Assembly (NCBI GenBank): GCA_903868125.1
Contig: CAIPUE010000023.1
Span: 105,877 to 169,876 of the forward strand
Reading direction: 5' to 3'
Length of the DNA: 64,000 nucleotides
Source: an uncultured bacterium
GTDB taxonomy: Bacteria; Cyanobacteriota; Vampirovibrionia; Gastranaerophilales; Gastranaerophilaceae
Of the stretch, positions 43,676 through 52,961 are shown piece by piece. Position numbers and translations under genes: made by a program. Positions within the stretch are counted from its first letter, which is position 1. The number at the start of each line of letters is the position of its first letter. A model generated the notes under the pieces. That model saw only the letters and a list, made by a program, of their open reading frames with translations. It was not told the origin of the DNA and ran no database searches.

Positions 43676-44046
43676 TGTTGAATATTCTTGCAATATTTAT
43701 AGGCGGTGGGCTTGGCTCGTTGAGCCGTTACGGAATTGCTGTTTTGCTAAAGGCTTACAGCATTGATTTTCCGCTTGCAACACTCAGCGTAAATATTATA
43801 GGAAGCTTAATTTTAGGGTTTGCGGTGGCTTTATTTTGGAATAAAGCACCAATGCATGACACTTTAAAACTTGCAATTACGGTTGGTTTTTGCGGTGGGC
43901 TTACGACTTTTAGCACTTTTTCGTGGGAAACATTCGACTTAATCAAAAATGGAGAATTTTTGTTAGCCTTTCTTTATGCTGTTATAAGCGTTATTGTTTG
44001 TTTGTTAGCGATAAGTTTAGGAGCATTTTTGTCAAAATATGTATAA
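43675..44046 (+). CDS. crcB: Fluoride ion channel (Fluc/CrcB)
   Basis: Exports fluoride as a dual-topology dimer. The protein has 123 aa with four membrane segments. GGGLGSLSRYGIAVLL opens the protein, LSVNIIGSLILGF carries the pore asparagine, and FCGGLTTFSTFSWET has the phenylalanine and TTFST sodium/fluoride region. The start overlaps the previous stop (TAATG). No fluoride riboswitch is seen upstream of the two-gene unit. Confidence 0.95.
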   Translation: MLNILAIFIGGGLGSLSRYGIAVLLKAYSIDFPLATLSVNIIGSLILGFAVALFWNKAPMHDTLKLAITVGFCGGLTTFSTFSWETFDLIKNGEFLLAFLYAVISVIVCLLAISLGAFLSKYV

Positions 44047-44971
44047 ACAATCGTTTAAAAAAAGAGTTTTATTTGTCGGGGTTCCTGATATGGCGTATGT
44101 TTGTCTTGATGGATTGCATATGTCGGGGGTCAATATTGTTGGGGTATTGGGGGCAAAAAAAGAACATCCGACCTACGATTCTTTCAAGCAATTCGTTCAA
44201 TTACGGAAGCTTAATTTTATTGATTATGAGACGTTAGACGACACTTTTTTTATAAATAAAATTAGGAATTTGCAGGCTGATATTGCTGTTGTTTGTTCTT
44301 TTAACCATAAAATTCCGCAAATTTTTCTTGATTCGGTTAAAGACGGGTTTATAAATGTTCACCCCTCGCTTTTGCCAAAATACAGGGGCGCAAATCCTTA
44401 TTCTGCGGTGATTATTAACGATGAAAAAGAAACCGGTGTTACTTTACATTTTATGGACGAAAACTTTGATACGGGAGATATAATTTCTCAAAAAAAAATA
44501 GCCATATCTAAAATCGAAACCATGGGGACTTTATTCAATCGGTTAAACATGCTTGCTTTTAACATGCTTTTAGAAACATTAAAACAATATGAAGCAAGCG
44601 AACTGAAAGGAAAGAAACAACCTGAAGGAATATTTATAAAAGGGAAAGTGATTAACGAAGATTTATCGCTTATTGATTACGAAAAAACGGCAAAGGAAAT
44701 AGAGCGTTTTATTCGAGCTTTAAACCCGTTTTTTATTGCCACAACTGAGTTTAGAGGTAATATTGTGAAAATTTTTGCGGCAGAAACAACCAATGAAAAA
44801 TCAAAAGAAGACACAGGAACAATTGTAAAAATTGATAACGATAAATTTTACATCACGACAAAAGACGGACTGCTGGCTCCGACTGTTTTACAGTTCGGAA
44901 GCTTTTTTGTGGGAACTTCAAAAGATTTTATAAATATTTTAAACCCCAAAATAGGAGAAAAATTTGTATGA
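44039..44971 (+). CDS. Formyltransferase family protein (Fmt/ArnA-like)
   Basis: Transfers a formyl group from 10-formyl-tetrahydrofolate. The protein has 310 aa. The catalytic set is complete: INVHPSLLPKYRGANP (Asn, His) and HFMDENFDTGDII (Asp). A C-terminal OB-like domain follows (about 205-310). The N-terminal GVPDMAYVCLDGL departs from the Fmt consensus GTPEFA. Fmt of Met-tRNA or an amino-sugar formyltransferase are both possible; def is not next to it. It overlaps crcB by 8 bp and the next gene by 4 bp. Confidence 0.75.
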   Translation: MYKQSFKKRVLFVGVPDMAYVCLDGLHMSGVNIVGVLGAKKEHPTYDSFKQFVQLRKLNFIDYETLDDTFFINKIRNLQADIAVVCSFNHKIPQIFLDSVKDGFINVHPSLLPKYRGANPYSAVIINDEKETGVTLHFMDENFDTGDIISQKKIAISKIETMGTLFNRLNMLAFNMLLETLKQYEASELKGKKQPEGIFIKGKVINEDLSLIDYEKTAKEIERFIRALNPFFIATTEFRGNIVKIFAAETTNEKSKEDTGTIVKIDNDKFYITTKDGLLAPTVLQFGSFFVGTSKDFINILNPKIGEKFV

Positions 44972-45801
44972 TGGATAAACTTAATTTTTTAACTGCCGGA
45001 ATTCCTTTAAGAACGGAACCCAAGGATTACAAAAATGCGTTTAGGGTTTTAGAGGAAATGAAACTTGACGGCATTGAGTTGGAATTTGTCCATGGGGTTC
45101 GAATGTCTGAAAATTCTCAAGAAGTTGTTAAGACAATTTCTAAAGAAAAAAATATGGTTGTTACAGCTCATGGACCATATTACATCAATTTAAATTCAAA
45201 AGAACAGGAAAAAATTGACGCAAGTGTGGTAAGAATTATTGATACTGCGCTTATGGCGGATAAAGTCGGGGCTTATAGCATAACGTACCATGCGGCATTT
45301 TACATGGGGAACGACAAAAAAATCGTATTTGATCGAGTAAGCAAACAAACCGAACGGATAATTAATATTGTTGAAAAAGAAAGTTTAAAAGTCTGGATAC
45401 GTCCTGAGACAACGGGTAAAGTTACTCAATGGGGTGATTTAGACGAAATAATTGCTCTTTCAAAAGAATTTAAACAAGTCTTACCTTGCGTGGATTTCTC
45501 GCATCTACATGCCAGAAGTGGAGGAGGATTTAATACTTATGATGATTTTTGTAATATTTTAGACAAGATAGGTTCGCAAATCGGACAATATGCACTTGAT
45601 AATTTTCACGGGCATTTAGCAGGGATTGCTTATTCCGACAAAGGTGAAAAAAATCATCTGGAACTTGAAAACTCGGATATGAATTATAAGGATTTACTCA
45701 AGGCTTTGAAAGAATTTGATGTAAAAGGCGCATTGGTGTGCGAAAGTCCAAACATTGAGGCAGATTGTAAATTAATAAAAGATTTTTACTTGAATATTTA
45801 A
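44968..45801 (+). CDS. Endonuclease IV-like TIM barrel protein (AP endonuclease family 2)
   Basis: The protein has 277 aa. The metal-ligand blocks of the endonuclease IV superfamily occur in order: TAHGPYYINLNS, ITYHAAFYMG, WIRPETTGK, LPCVDFSHLHARSGG, NFHGHLAGIAYSDKG EKNHLELEN and ALVCESPNIE. As I recall this resembles the archaeal-type deoxyribonuclease IV group more than E. coli Nfo. Its start ATG overlaps the formyltransferase stop by 4 bp, so the two are translationally coupled; whether they share a pathway is unknown. Confidence 0.8.
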   Translation: MMDKLNFLTAGIPLRTEPKDYKNAFRVLEEMKLDGIELEFVHGVRMSENSQEVVKTISKEKNMVVTAHGPYYINLNSKEQEKIDASVVRIIDTALMADKVGAYSITYHAAFYMGNDKKIVFDRVSKQTERIINIVEKESLKVWIRPETTGKVTQWGDLDEIIALSKEFKQVLPCVDFSHLHARSGGGFNTYDDFCNILDKIGSQIGQYALDNFHGHLAGIAYSDKGEKNHLELENSDMNYKDLLKALKEFDVKGALVCESPNIEADCKLIKDFYLNI

Positions 45802-45804
45802 AAC

Positions 45805-46005
45805 TTATTTATCTAAAGATTCTTGTTGCTCTTGTTGCATTTGGCGTGCCTGATTTACCTGCCTGATTGCCTCGTTTTGAACTTGATTGACTTCATTTAT
45901 TGTCTTTTTATCAACACCGGTTGGAGATTTTGGATTAAAATGAGCGAGTGGGTTAATCATCCAAATCACAATTGCGATAATTATTACTATTAAAAAATTC
46001 AACAT
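45805..46005 (-). CDS. Small single-span membrane protein
   Basis: The protein has 66 aa: one N-terminal membrane segment (FLIVIIIAIVIWMI) and a Gln/Asn-rich helical tail (KTINEVNQVQNEAIRQVNQA). The start overlaps the proS stop by 7 bp, which indicates coupling and supports a real gene. Its topology resembles small envelope scaffold peptides but no family is recognised. Confidence 0.6.
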   Translation of the reverse strand: MLNFLIVIIIAIVIWMINPLAHFNPKSPTGVDKKTINEVNQVQNEAIRQVNQARQMQQEQQESLDK

Positions 46006-47720
46006 GTTAGGTCAACCGTTTGCTTAACTACTTCGTCAGGTGTTAATGTTACCATTTCACCTGTTTTACGGGTTTTAAATTCAACTAAACCATCCTGAAT
46101 AGTTTTTCCGACGGTAATTCTATAAGGAAATCCGATTAAATCCGCATCTTTGAATTTTACTCCGGCACGTTCGTCTCTGTCATCAATCACAACCTCAACA
46201 CCTTTCGCCAAAAGCTCTGCATAAAGCTCGTTTGCGACTTTCAGTTGAAGCTCATCTTTAACATTAGCGGGGATAATGATTACTTGATAAGGTGCGATTG
46301 ATACGGGCCAAATAATTCCGTTTTCGTCGTGAAATTTTTCAACAGCAGCGGCTGCCGTTCTTGAAATACCAATCCCATAACAACCCATTACGTAAGGCTT
46401 TGCCTTACCATCAACATCCGTAAATAAAGCGTTCATTGGCTTAGAATACTTCGTTCCAAGCTTAAAAATATTTCCGACTTCAATTCCTTGTGTAACCTTT
46501 AAAGGTTCACCGCAAACTGTACAAAAATCGCCCTGTTCAACGAGTCTTATATCAAAAAATTCTTTGCGTTCGGGAATATCAACCCCGAAATTTGCTCCCA
46601 CAAGGTGTTTATCCGTTTGATTACAACCAACAACAAAGTTTTTTAAATCTTTCACTGTCTCATCAGCAACCATTCTCACACCCTGAATTCCTACAGGACC
46701 GATGAAACCTGCTTGAGTTTCAAATCCTTTTTCCAGCATTAATTCCTGAATTTCACCCGAAGTTGCAATTCTAACCTCTTTTGCTTTCAGTGCGTTTTTT
46801 AGTTTTGTTTCTTCAACTGTTTTATCTGCTCTGATAAGTACCAAGACAGGCTTTTTATCGGCAATATAAAGCAAAGTCTTTAAGATTACCGACGGTGGCA
46901 CTTTCAAAAATTCAACGAGATTGTCGATTGTTTTTGTGTTCGGGGTATCGATAATTTCAGGACTTTTAAATCTGCCATCGGTAGGTAATTGAAGCGGATT
47001 AGAAGCGGCGTGGTCAGAGTTTGCTGCATAATCGCATTTTTCACAATAAAAAACATCATTTTCACCGGCGTCAGTATCGATTATAACCATAAATTCATGA
47101 CTTACACTTCCACCGATTGCGCCTGAATCCGACTGCACCATTTTTGTTTCCAATCCACAGCGGTTAAAAATATTTTTGTAGGCTTGCGCCATATTCGCAT
47201 ACTCTTTGTCAAGTCCTGCCTCATCAACATCAAAGCTGTACGCATCTTTCATGATAAATTCACGACCTCTCAAAAGTCCGAAACGAGGTCTGATTTCATC
47301 TCTGAATTTTGACTGTATTTGGTATAAATTAACGGGCATTTGCTTGTAAGATTTTATTCCGTCACGTGCAATTGCCGTAATAACTTCTTCATGTGTAGGC
47401 CCGAGGCACATTCCTCTGTCGTGACGGTCTTTTAATCGCATAAGCTCACGTCCGTAAACTTCCCAACGCCCGGATTCTTCCCAAAGTTCCTGAGGTTGAA
47501 CAAAAGGCATTAAAAGCTCCTGAGCGCCTGCCTTATCCATTTCATCTCGGACAATATTTTCAACTTTTCTCAAAACTTTCCACATTAACGGTAAATAATT
47601 GTACACGCCGCTCGCTAGTTTTCTTATATATCCGGCTCTTGCAAGCATTTTATGTGAAATTACCTCCGCGTCAGACGGAAACTCTCTCAGAGTTTGCACA
47701 AAAAGTTTTGACATTTTCAT
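45999..47720 (-). CDS. proS: Prolyl-tRNA synthetase, bacterial type with editing domain
   Basis: Charges tRNA-Pro. The protein has 573 aa from ATG 47720 (AAAGGAATAACAATT upstream). Class II motifs include VYNYLPLMWKVLRKVENIVR, GPTHEEVIT, FRDEIRPRFGLLRGREFIMK and the C-terminal anticodon domain. The INS/YbaK-like editing domain lies about residues 225-385 (FLKVPPSVILKTLLYIADKK and GANFGVD). Upstream in-frame codons at 47756 have no ribosome site. A small membrane-protein gene is coupled behind. Confidence 0.97.
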   Translation of the reverse strand: MKMSKLFVQTLREFPSDAEVISHKMLARAGYIRKLASGVYNYLPLMWKVLRKVENIVRDEMDKAGAQELLMPFVQPQELWEESGRWEVYGRELMRLKDRHDRGMCLGPTHEEVITAIARDGIKSYKQMPVNLYQIQSKFRDEIRPRFGLLRGREFIMKDAYSFDVDEAGLDKEYANMAQAYKNIFNRCGLETKMVQSDSGAIGGSVSHEFMVIIDTDAGENDVFYCEKCDYAANSDHAASNPLQLPTDGRFKSPEIIDTPNTKTIDNLVEFLKVPPSVILKTLLYIADKKPVLVLIRADKTVEETKLKNALKAKEVRIATSGEIQELMLEKGFETQAGFIGPVGIQGVRMVADETVKDLKNFVVGCNQTDKHLVGANFGVDIPERKEFFDIRLVEQGDFCTVCGEPLKVTQGIEVGNIFKLGTKYSKPMNALFTDVDGKAKPYVMGCYGIGISRTAAAAVEKFHDENGIIWPVSIAPYQVIIIPANVKDELQLKVANELYAELLAKGVEVVIDDRDERAGVKFKDADLIGFPYRITVGKTIQDGLVEFKTRKTGEMVTLTPDEVVKQTVDLTC

Positions 47721-47813
47721 AATTGTTATTCCTTTTATTATATTCAATAGTTGCAACTTGGTATTATTTTAACATAAAATCGCAGTAGACTCTTGTTTTT
47801 GTAAAATTTGGTG

Positions 47814-47819
47814 TATAAT
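47814..47819 (+). promoter_or_regulatory. -10 box placed for a leaderless gmk transcript
   Basis: TATAAT ends 6 bp before the gmk ATG; TTGTTT (47793-47798) may act as -35 with a short 15-bp spacer. There is no Shine-Dalgarno sequence. Confidence 0.5.
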
Positions 47820-47825
47820 TTATTT

Positions 47826-48401
47826 ATGCAAAATATGGCTGAACAGAAAAAATTGATTGTGATTTCAGGCTCATCAGGGGTCGGAAAAGGCACTGTTATT
47901 GGGGGATTTCTGAAAAGAAACCCTGAATTTAGTCTTTCGATTTCTTATACCACGAGGGAAAAAAGAGGGGGTGAAATTGAGGGTTTAAATTATTTTTATG
48001 TTTCAAAAGAAGAATTTTTAAAAAGTATACAAAATAATGAATTTCTTGAGTGGGCAGAATTTTCAGGACATTATTACGGGACAAAAAGGGAGTTTGTTCA
48101 AAAGTGCTTACAAGAGCATGGCGATTTGATTTTGGAAATAGAGACTCAAGGCGCTTTGCAAGTCAAGGATAAAATGTCTGAATCCGTTTTGATTTTTATA
48201 GCCCCGCCTTCTTATCAGGATTTAGAATTTAGGCTTAGAAACCGCAAAACCGAAAGCGAGGAGGCTATTACCAAACGGCTTGATTTTGTGAAATTTGAGA
48301 TAAGAAATTCTGAACGTTTCGATTATAGAATTGTCAATGACAAAGTTGAAAGTACTATATTTGAACTGGAAAGAATTATAAAGACCGAAAGGGCTTATTA
48401 A
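47826..48401 (+). CDS. gmk: Guanylate kinase
   Basis: Phosphorylates GMP to GDP. The protein has 191 aa. The P-loop GSSGVGKGT lies at 15-23, the GMP site SISYTTREKRGGEIEGLNYF Y and FLEWAEFSGHYYGT follow, and the lid has RLRNRKTESEEAI. It heads the run gmk, coaBC, nif3-like, secreted protein, in which all genes overlap or touch. The stop overlaps the coaBC start. Confidence 0.97.
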   Translation: MQNMAEQKKLIVISGSSGVGKGTVIGGFLKRNPEFSLSISYTTREKRGGEIEGLNYFYVSKEEFLKSIQNNEFLEWAEFSGHYYGTKREFVQKCLQEHGDLILEIETQGALQVKDKMSESVLIFIAPPSYQDLEFRLRNRKTESEEAITKRLDFVKFEIRNSERFDYRIVNDKVESTIFELERIIKTERAY

Positions 48402-49606
48402 TGCTCAATGGGAAAAATGTATTAATCGGTATAACCGCAGGAATTGCCGCCTATAAAGTCTGTGATTTAATTCGCTTGTACAAACGTAACGGAGCGAATG
48501 TAAAGGTTATTGCCACCGAAAATTCGCTTAATTTTGTGACAAAATTGACTTTGCAAACCCTGAGCCAAAATCCTGTAGCTATTGAACAGTTTGATATTGA
48601 GGCGTTTAAGCCCGAACATATTTCTCTGGCGGATGAAGCTGATATTTTTGTTATCGCACCCATAGGCGCAAATACAATTTCAAAACTGGCAACAGGCATT
48701 TGTGATAATTTGTTAACTTCCGTTGCTTGTGCTTTTAAAAATCCGATAATCCTTGCCCCTGCAATGAATTGCAATATGTGGGAGAATAAAATTATTCAAA
48801 ACAATTTGGAGAAATTAAAAGAATTGAACTATTACGTTCTTGAGCCGGAAGAAGGATTTTTAGCCTGCGGATACAACGGAAGCGGGCGTTTATGCTCAAT
48901 CGAAAAGATTTTTAATGACTCTGTTGAAATCTTAAATACTAAAAAAAAACTTTTAAATAAAAAAATAGTTATAACTGCAGGCGGAACAAAAGAAAAAATC
49001 GATACAGTAAGATTTATTTCTAATTTTTCCTCCGGAAAAATGGGGATAGCACTCGCTGACGAGGCTCACAATCAAGGTGCGGAGGTTGTTCTGATTTCAA
49101 CGATTGAAGTTAAAAAGCCCTACAGAATTGAATATGTTCAATCAGCACTTGAAATGAAAAAAATTGTCGAAGAAGAATTCAAAACCGCCGATTGTTTAAT
49201 CATGGCTGCTGCCGTAGCCGATTACCGAGCAAAAGAAATTGCCGATATCAAAATAAAAAAAACTTCTGCAGACGAAATATCCATCAATTTGATTAAAAAT
49301 CCTGATATTCTAAAAGAAATTTCCTCCAACAGAGTTCAAGAACAACTGTTAGTCGGATTTTGTGCAGAAAGTGAAAATGTTTTGGAATTTGCGAAAGAAA
49401 AAATTCAAAAAAAAGGCTGTGATTTTTTAATCGCAAATGATGTCTCTCGTCCAGATATCGGGTTTTCAAGTGATTATAACGAAATTTATATAATAGATAA
49501 GAAATTAAACGTTGAAAAAATAGAGCGTGCACCAAAAACAATAATCGCAAAAAAAATTCTTCAAGCTATATGGTCAAATGAAATTGTAAAAAATGAGAAT
49601 AAATGA
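48401..49606 (+). CDS. coaBC: Bifunctional phosphopantothenoylcysteine decarboxylase/synthetase
   Basis: Two successive steps of coenzyme A synthesis. The protein has 401 aa. CoaC half (1-185): ITAGIAAYKVCDLIR binds FMN and PAMNCNMW is the PxMNxxMW motif; the lid cysteine region is GFLACGYNGSGR. CoaB half: KKIVITAGGTKEKIDTVRFI, AAAVADYR, KNPDIL and VGFCAESENVLEFA. The start overlaps gmk (TTAATG) and the end overlaps the next gene by 14 bp. coaD is also in this window (63130), but not linked. Confidence 0.97.
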   Translation: MLNGKNVLIGITAGIAAYKVCDLIRLYKRNGANVKVIATENSLNFVTKLTLQTLSQNPVAIEQFDIEAFKPEHISLADEADIFVIAPIGANTISKLATGICDNLLTSVACAFKNPIILAPAMNCNMWENKIIQNNLEKLKELNYYVLEPEEGFLACGYNGSGRLCSIEKIFNDSVEILNTKKKLLNKKIVITAGGTKEKIDTVRFISNFSSGKMGIALADEAHNQGAEVVLISTIEVKKPYRIEYVQSALEMKKIVEEEFKTADCLIMAAAVADYRAKEIADIKIKKTSADEISINLIKNPDILKEISSNRVQEQLLVGFCAESENVLEFAKEKIQKKGCDFLIANDVSRPDIGFSSDYNEIYIIDKKLNVEKIERAPKTIIAKKILQAIWSNEIVKNENK

Positions 49607-50294
49607 AATTATCAACATAATAGAAAATTTTGCACCGCTTGAACTTCAAGAGGTTTGGGACTGTTCAGGTTTTCAAATAGATTTGGGTAAAAAAAATGTA
49701 AACAAAGTTCTTCTTTGCCTTAGCATTACAGAAAATATTGTTAATCAGGCAATGGAAAATAATTGTGATATGATAATTGCCCATCATCCTTTGTTTGCAA
49801 TGCCTTTAACATTTAATAAAGGTATTCCCGTTTATTCTGCTCACACTAATTTAGATAAAGCTGACGGTGGAACAACTGACACATTAATTGAGTTACTTGG
49901 TTTTAGTAAGGCGCAAAAAATCGGAGATTTTTTGCGCCTTACAGACTTACAGGAAGAAATAACATTAAACAGTTTTATTCAACTTTTAAAAGAAAAACTT
50001 AACCTTCAACATATTCGTGTTGTAAACAATTTTGATAGACAGAAAATTAAAAAAATTGCCTTTTGTGCCGGCAGTGGCTCAGATTTTTTAAATGAAGCAA
50101 AAAAAAACCATGCCGACATAATTGTAACGGGAGATGTAAAGTATCATTGCGCATTAGATAGTGATGTTATAATAATAGATATAGGGCATTTCGAAAGCGA
50201 ATATCCTGTTTTAGTAAAAATTGAAAAGTTATTACAACCATTAAATTTAGAGGTGTTGATTGCGGATGAAAAAAGTCCTTTTATTATTTATTAG
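49593..50294 (+). CDS. Nif3-like dinuclear metal protein (YbgI/YqfO family)
   Basis: The protein has 233 aa. AHHPLF, YSAHTNLDKADGGT, and the C-terminal DIIVTGDVKYH with DIGHFESE supply the conserved His/Asp/Glu metal ligands of the family (GTP cyclohydrolase 1 type 2/Nif3). The exact reaction is unknown in the family. It overlaps coaBC by 14 bp and the next gene by 29 bp, showing tight coupling. Confidence 0.92.
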   Translation: MRINEIINIIENFAPLELQEVWDCSGFQIDLGKKNVNKVLLCLSITENIVNQAMENNCDMIIAHHPLFAMPLTFNKGIPVYSAHTNLDKADGGTTDTLIELLGFSKAQKIGDFLRLTDLQEEITLNSFIQLLKEKLNLQHIRVVNNFDRQKIKKIAFCAGSGSDFLNEAKKNHADIIVTGDVKYHCALDSDVIIIDIGHFESEYPVLVKIEKLLQPLNLEVLIADEKSPFIIY

Positions 50295-50811
50295 TTTGTT
50301 TTTAGCACAGGCAACTTTTGCTTATGAAACGGTACTTATTGATTTTCCACCTTATCAGGGCTGGCATGCCGTTTATTATAGCGAGCAAAATCGAGAAGCT
50401 ATTTTACAATACGTTCCGCTTAATCAAACAGCCGAAAACTGGACTAGAGCATTAATATTTCATTCATATAAAAATTCAAAAAAAAGTGCCGCCAAGTTTC
50501 TGGATAGAAACACCATGCAAATGGAGTCAAAAAATTCTTCCCAACTTTATAAATATACAAAATACGATGAAATGGATTCGATTGCAGTAAGATGTATAGA
50601 TAAAAATTCTTTAATCCCCGCTCAATGTGAGATTTACAGAGTTTCAAAGTCTTTTGAGGGGCTTATTTCTATGCATTACATAAACAAAAATGTAGAAGAT
50701 TACATAAAAACATATAAACTCTGGTATCAGATAATTAAAAACATTAGGATTTACCGCAGCTATTACAGAACGGACAGAATTTTAGACAAAGCCGAGACGT
50801 TCGAACTGTGA
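50266..50811 (+). CDS. Secreted hypothetical protein
   Basis: The protein has 181 aa with a signal peptide (KKVLLLFISLFLAQATFAYE, cleavage after TFA). The mature part has DFPPYQGWHAVYYSEQNREA and alternating strand/helix with an aromatic-rich C-terminus (YKTYKLWYQIIKN). ATG 50266 is chosen over TTG 50260 because the signal peptide then starts with MKK. It overlaps the Nif3-like gene by 29 bp. No family recognised. Confidence 0.7.
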   Translation: MKKVLLLFISLFLAQATFAYETVLIDFPPYQGWHAVYYSEQNREAILQYVPLNQTAENWTRALIFHSYKNSKKSAAKFLDRNTMQMESKNSSQLYKYTKYDEMDSIAVRCIDKNSLIPAQCEIYRVSKSFEGLISMHYINKNVEDYIKTYKLWYQIIKNIRIYRSYYRTDRILDKAETFEL

Positions 50812-50824
50812 TTGTAAAACTTCT

Positions 50825-51487
50825 TCAATAATCGTACTGTTCTTTCGTTTGTAAATATTCCCTGATACTATTCAAGGAGGATTGGACAATTCTGGTAATC
50901 CTTGAGGAGGAAAGCCCAACCTGTCTTGCGATATCTTTTACCTGCATATTTCTGTAAAATCTATACTCAACTATTGTTCTATCTTTTTGAGGTAAAGTAG
51001 AAATTGCCTCTCTAATCATTCTGCCCATTTCAGTGATTTCTGCCTTTTCATCAGGCATCGCCGACATGTCTTTAAGAAAGTCAAACGGTGAATCGTTGTC
51101 TGAAGAAGCCGCTGCTAAGCTATCAATGGAAAGAATTGTTTCATAAATAGCCTCCCTGACTTTGCCGGGTGAAATATCCAATCCTTCAGCATCTTCAATG
51201 TTTCCTGCGGAACTTTCTTCGGATTTTGTGTGCTTAAGCGAGTACCATTTGTAACGATTTCTTAACTCATTTCGAATCGCCCATCTCACCGCGGTACCAA
51301 TATAAGCCGAATTATATTTTTCAAGTTGTTCCGGCGTTTTGTTTTTAACCATTGATTGCACTGCAATAATGCCTATGCTTACCAGTTCTTCATACTCAAT
51401 CATATGAGACGGAATACGATGATGCTCAACCTTGGCAACTTTTTGTATTATATCTAAGTATTCTTTAATTTTTGATTTTTCTTGCAT
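50825..51487 (-). CDS. Sigma-70 family sigma factor, probably FliA/sigma-28-like
   Basis: The protein has 220 aa. Region 2 is about 20-95 (EYEELVSIGIIAVQSMVKNK and YIGTAVRWAIRNELRNRYKW) and region 4 about 155-215 (LPQKDRTIVEYRFYRNMQVK DIARQVGLSSSRITRI). It follows flhB in the same direction after 12 bp, which suggests the flagellar sigma factor. Region 3 is poorly conserved, so the FliA assignment rests mainly on context. No FlgM is adjacent. Confidence 0.65.
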   Translation of the reverse strand: MQEKSKIKEYLDIIQKVAKVEHHRIPSHMIEYEELVSIGIIAVQSMVKNKTPEQLEKYNSAYIGTAVRWAIRNELRNRYKWYSLKHTKSEESSAGNIEDAEGLDISPGKVREAIYETILSIDSLAAASSDNDSPFDFLKDMSAMPDEKAEITEMGRMIREAISTLPQKDRTIVEYRFYRNMQVKDIARQVGLSSSRITRIVQSSLNSIREYLQTKEQYDY

Positions 51488-51499
51488 TGTCGTGTTTAT

Positions 51500-52603
51500 T
51501 TAGTTCTCTCTATCTTGCTCTGCCTTGTTTTCTATTCTACCTTGATTTTGATTATTTTTCAAGTTATATACAAAAAGTAAAATTTCAGCAACCGCTTTAT
51601 ATAAATCGGGAGGGATTAATTGGTTCAGTTCCACCATTCGAAACAAAGCCCTTGCAACAGGCGGATTGTCTATTATCGGAATCCCATTTTCCTGTGCTAT
51701 TTTTATGATTTTTTTCGCTATAAGTTCTGTCCCTTTTGCAATAAGCATGGGCGATTCCATCTCTTGTGCAACATATTTTAATGCGCAGGCAACGTGAGTC
51801 GGGTTGCGCACTACAAAATCTGCTGTAGCTGTAGCATCCATCATGCTTCGTTGTAACATTTGCATCCGTCGTTGACGAAGTGCAGCCTTTACATTCGGGT
51901 CACCTTCAGTGTTTTTGTATTCGTCTTTGATTTCCTTAAAGGACATTTTCTGATCCTTCATAAATTTCCAACGAGTAACCATGTAATCAGCGCCCGCAAT
52001 AACCAAAAATGCAATACAGGCTTTAAACACAAATTCTACTATCAGTTTTCCAAATTCAATCATAACCGCAAAATTATTGTCAATAGAAGCCAGTCTCAAA
52101 ATACTTTCGATATGCGCCGAATAAACACTCCAACCAATCCAGCCTAAAATTAGTACTTTCATAATATTTTTCAATAATTCAAATAATGTTTTCACCGACA
52201 TTATATTTTTAAAGTATTTTGTCGGATTAAGTTTATCAAGCTTGGGAACAAGCGGTGCAGTTGAAACCAAAGGTCCCACCTGTATAAAGTCTGCCAAAAT
52301 AGCAATAAACCACGCAACAAACAATACAGGTGCAATAATCAAAACTAACGAAACAATCGTTATCGTAAAAATGTAAGGAAGCCCAATATCGTTTAAATGC
52401 TGGTTCGGAATCTGTTCATAACACAGCACAAAAAGCTTTGTTATCTGATCCCAAATAAACGGCGCAAGTGCATAAATCGCAGAAAACAAAATAAGCAACG
52501 AAAGGGCTGTTGAAAAATCCTTTGATTTAACAACCTGACCTTCTTTTTTTGCCTGCTCGAGTTTTCGAGGCGTGGCATCAAACTGCTTATCTTCATCACC
52601 CAT
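51500..52603 (-). CDS. flhB: Flagellar type III export switch protein
   Basis: The protein has 367 aa: QFDATPRKLEQAKKEGQVVK SKDF start, four membrane segments (about 30-200), the cytoplasmic linker MSFKEIKDEYKNTEGDPNVK and the autocleavage site NPTH at 267-270, followed by VACALKY. FlhB switches export from hook to filament proteins after cleavage between N and P. fliD in this window makes the flagellar form more likely than a virulence SctU. A sigma-factor gene follows. Confidence 0.93.
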   Translation of the reverse strand: MGDEDKQFDATPRKLEQAKKEGQVVKSKDFSTALSLLILFSAIYALAPFIWDQITKLFVLCYEQIPNQHLNDIGLPYIFTITIVSLVLIIAPVLFVAWFIAILADFIQVGPLVSTAPLVPKLDKLNPTKYFKNIMSVKTLFELLKNIMKVLILGWIGWSVYSAHIESILRLASIDNNFAVMIEFGKLIVEFVFKACIAFLVIAGADYMVTRWKFMKDQKMSFKEIKDEYKNTEGDPNVKAALRQRRMQMLQRSMMDATATADFVVRNPTHVACALKYVAQEMESPMLIAKGTELIAKKIIKIAQENGIPIIDNPPVARALFRMVELNQLIPPDLYKAVAEILLFVYNLKNNQNQGRIENKAEQDREN

Positions 52604-52961
52604 TTTTTACGCCTTTTGGTTTTAGTGAGAGGGAGCCGGCATGGGTAAACAGTAAACAGTAAACGGTAAACGGTTTTGCTGTTCTTGCTTACTTTTCCCT
52701 TTTGCTTTTTCCTCTATGTCTTTGCTTTTTTGTCTGTGGGTTAGGGAACCCACCCTACTTTAACTTTAACGCTTTGCCTTATTGTCGGTGCGGTTGAATC
52801 CGCACCCTACCTTATTACTTTTTGTTGTCGGGCTGGAAAGCCCGACCTACTTGTTGCCACCGTTCACCATTCACCGTCCACCGTCCACCGTTTACCGTTT
52901 ACCGTTTACCGTTCACCATTCACCGTTTACTCGTAATCCGCTACTCACCATTTTACCACAA
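52604..52961 (-). repeat. Repeat island between flhB and deoC
   Basis: This 358-bp spacer is made almost entirely of repeats. It contains a heptad hairpin (52643-52715; matches 4769-4876 inverted), GTAG-headed palindromes on the minus strand at 52736-52758 (GTGGGTTAGGGAACCCACCC), 52784-52810 (GTGCGG type) and 52824-52850 (TCGGGCT type), and a tandem of CCRTYYA heptads (52859-52935). Positions 52812-52864 are an exact inverted copy of 56617-56669. Confidence 0.85.
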
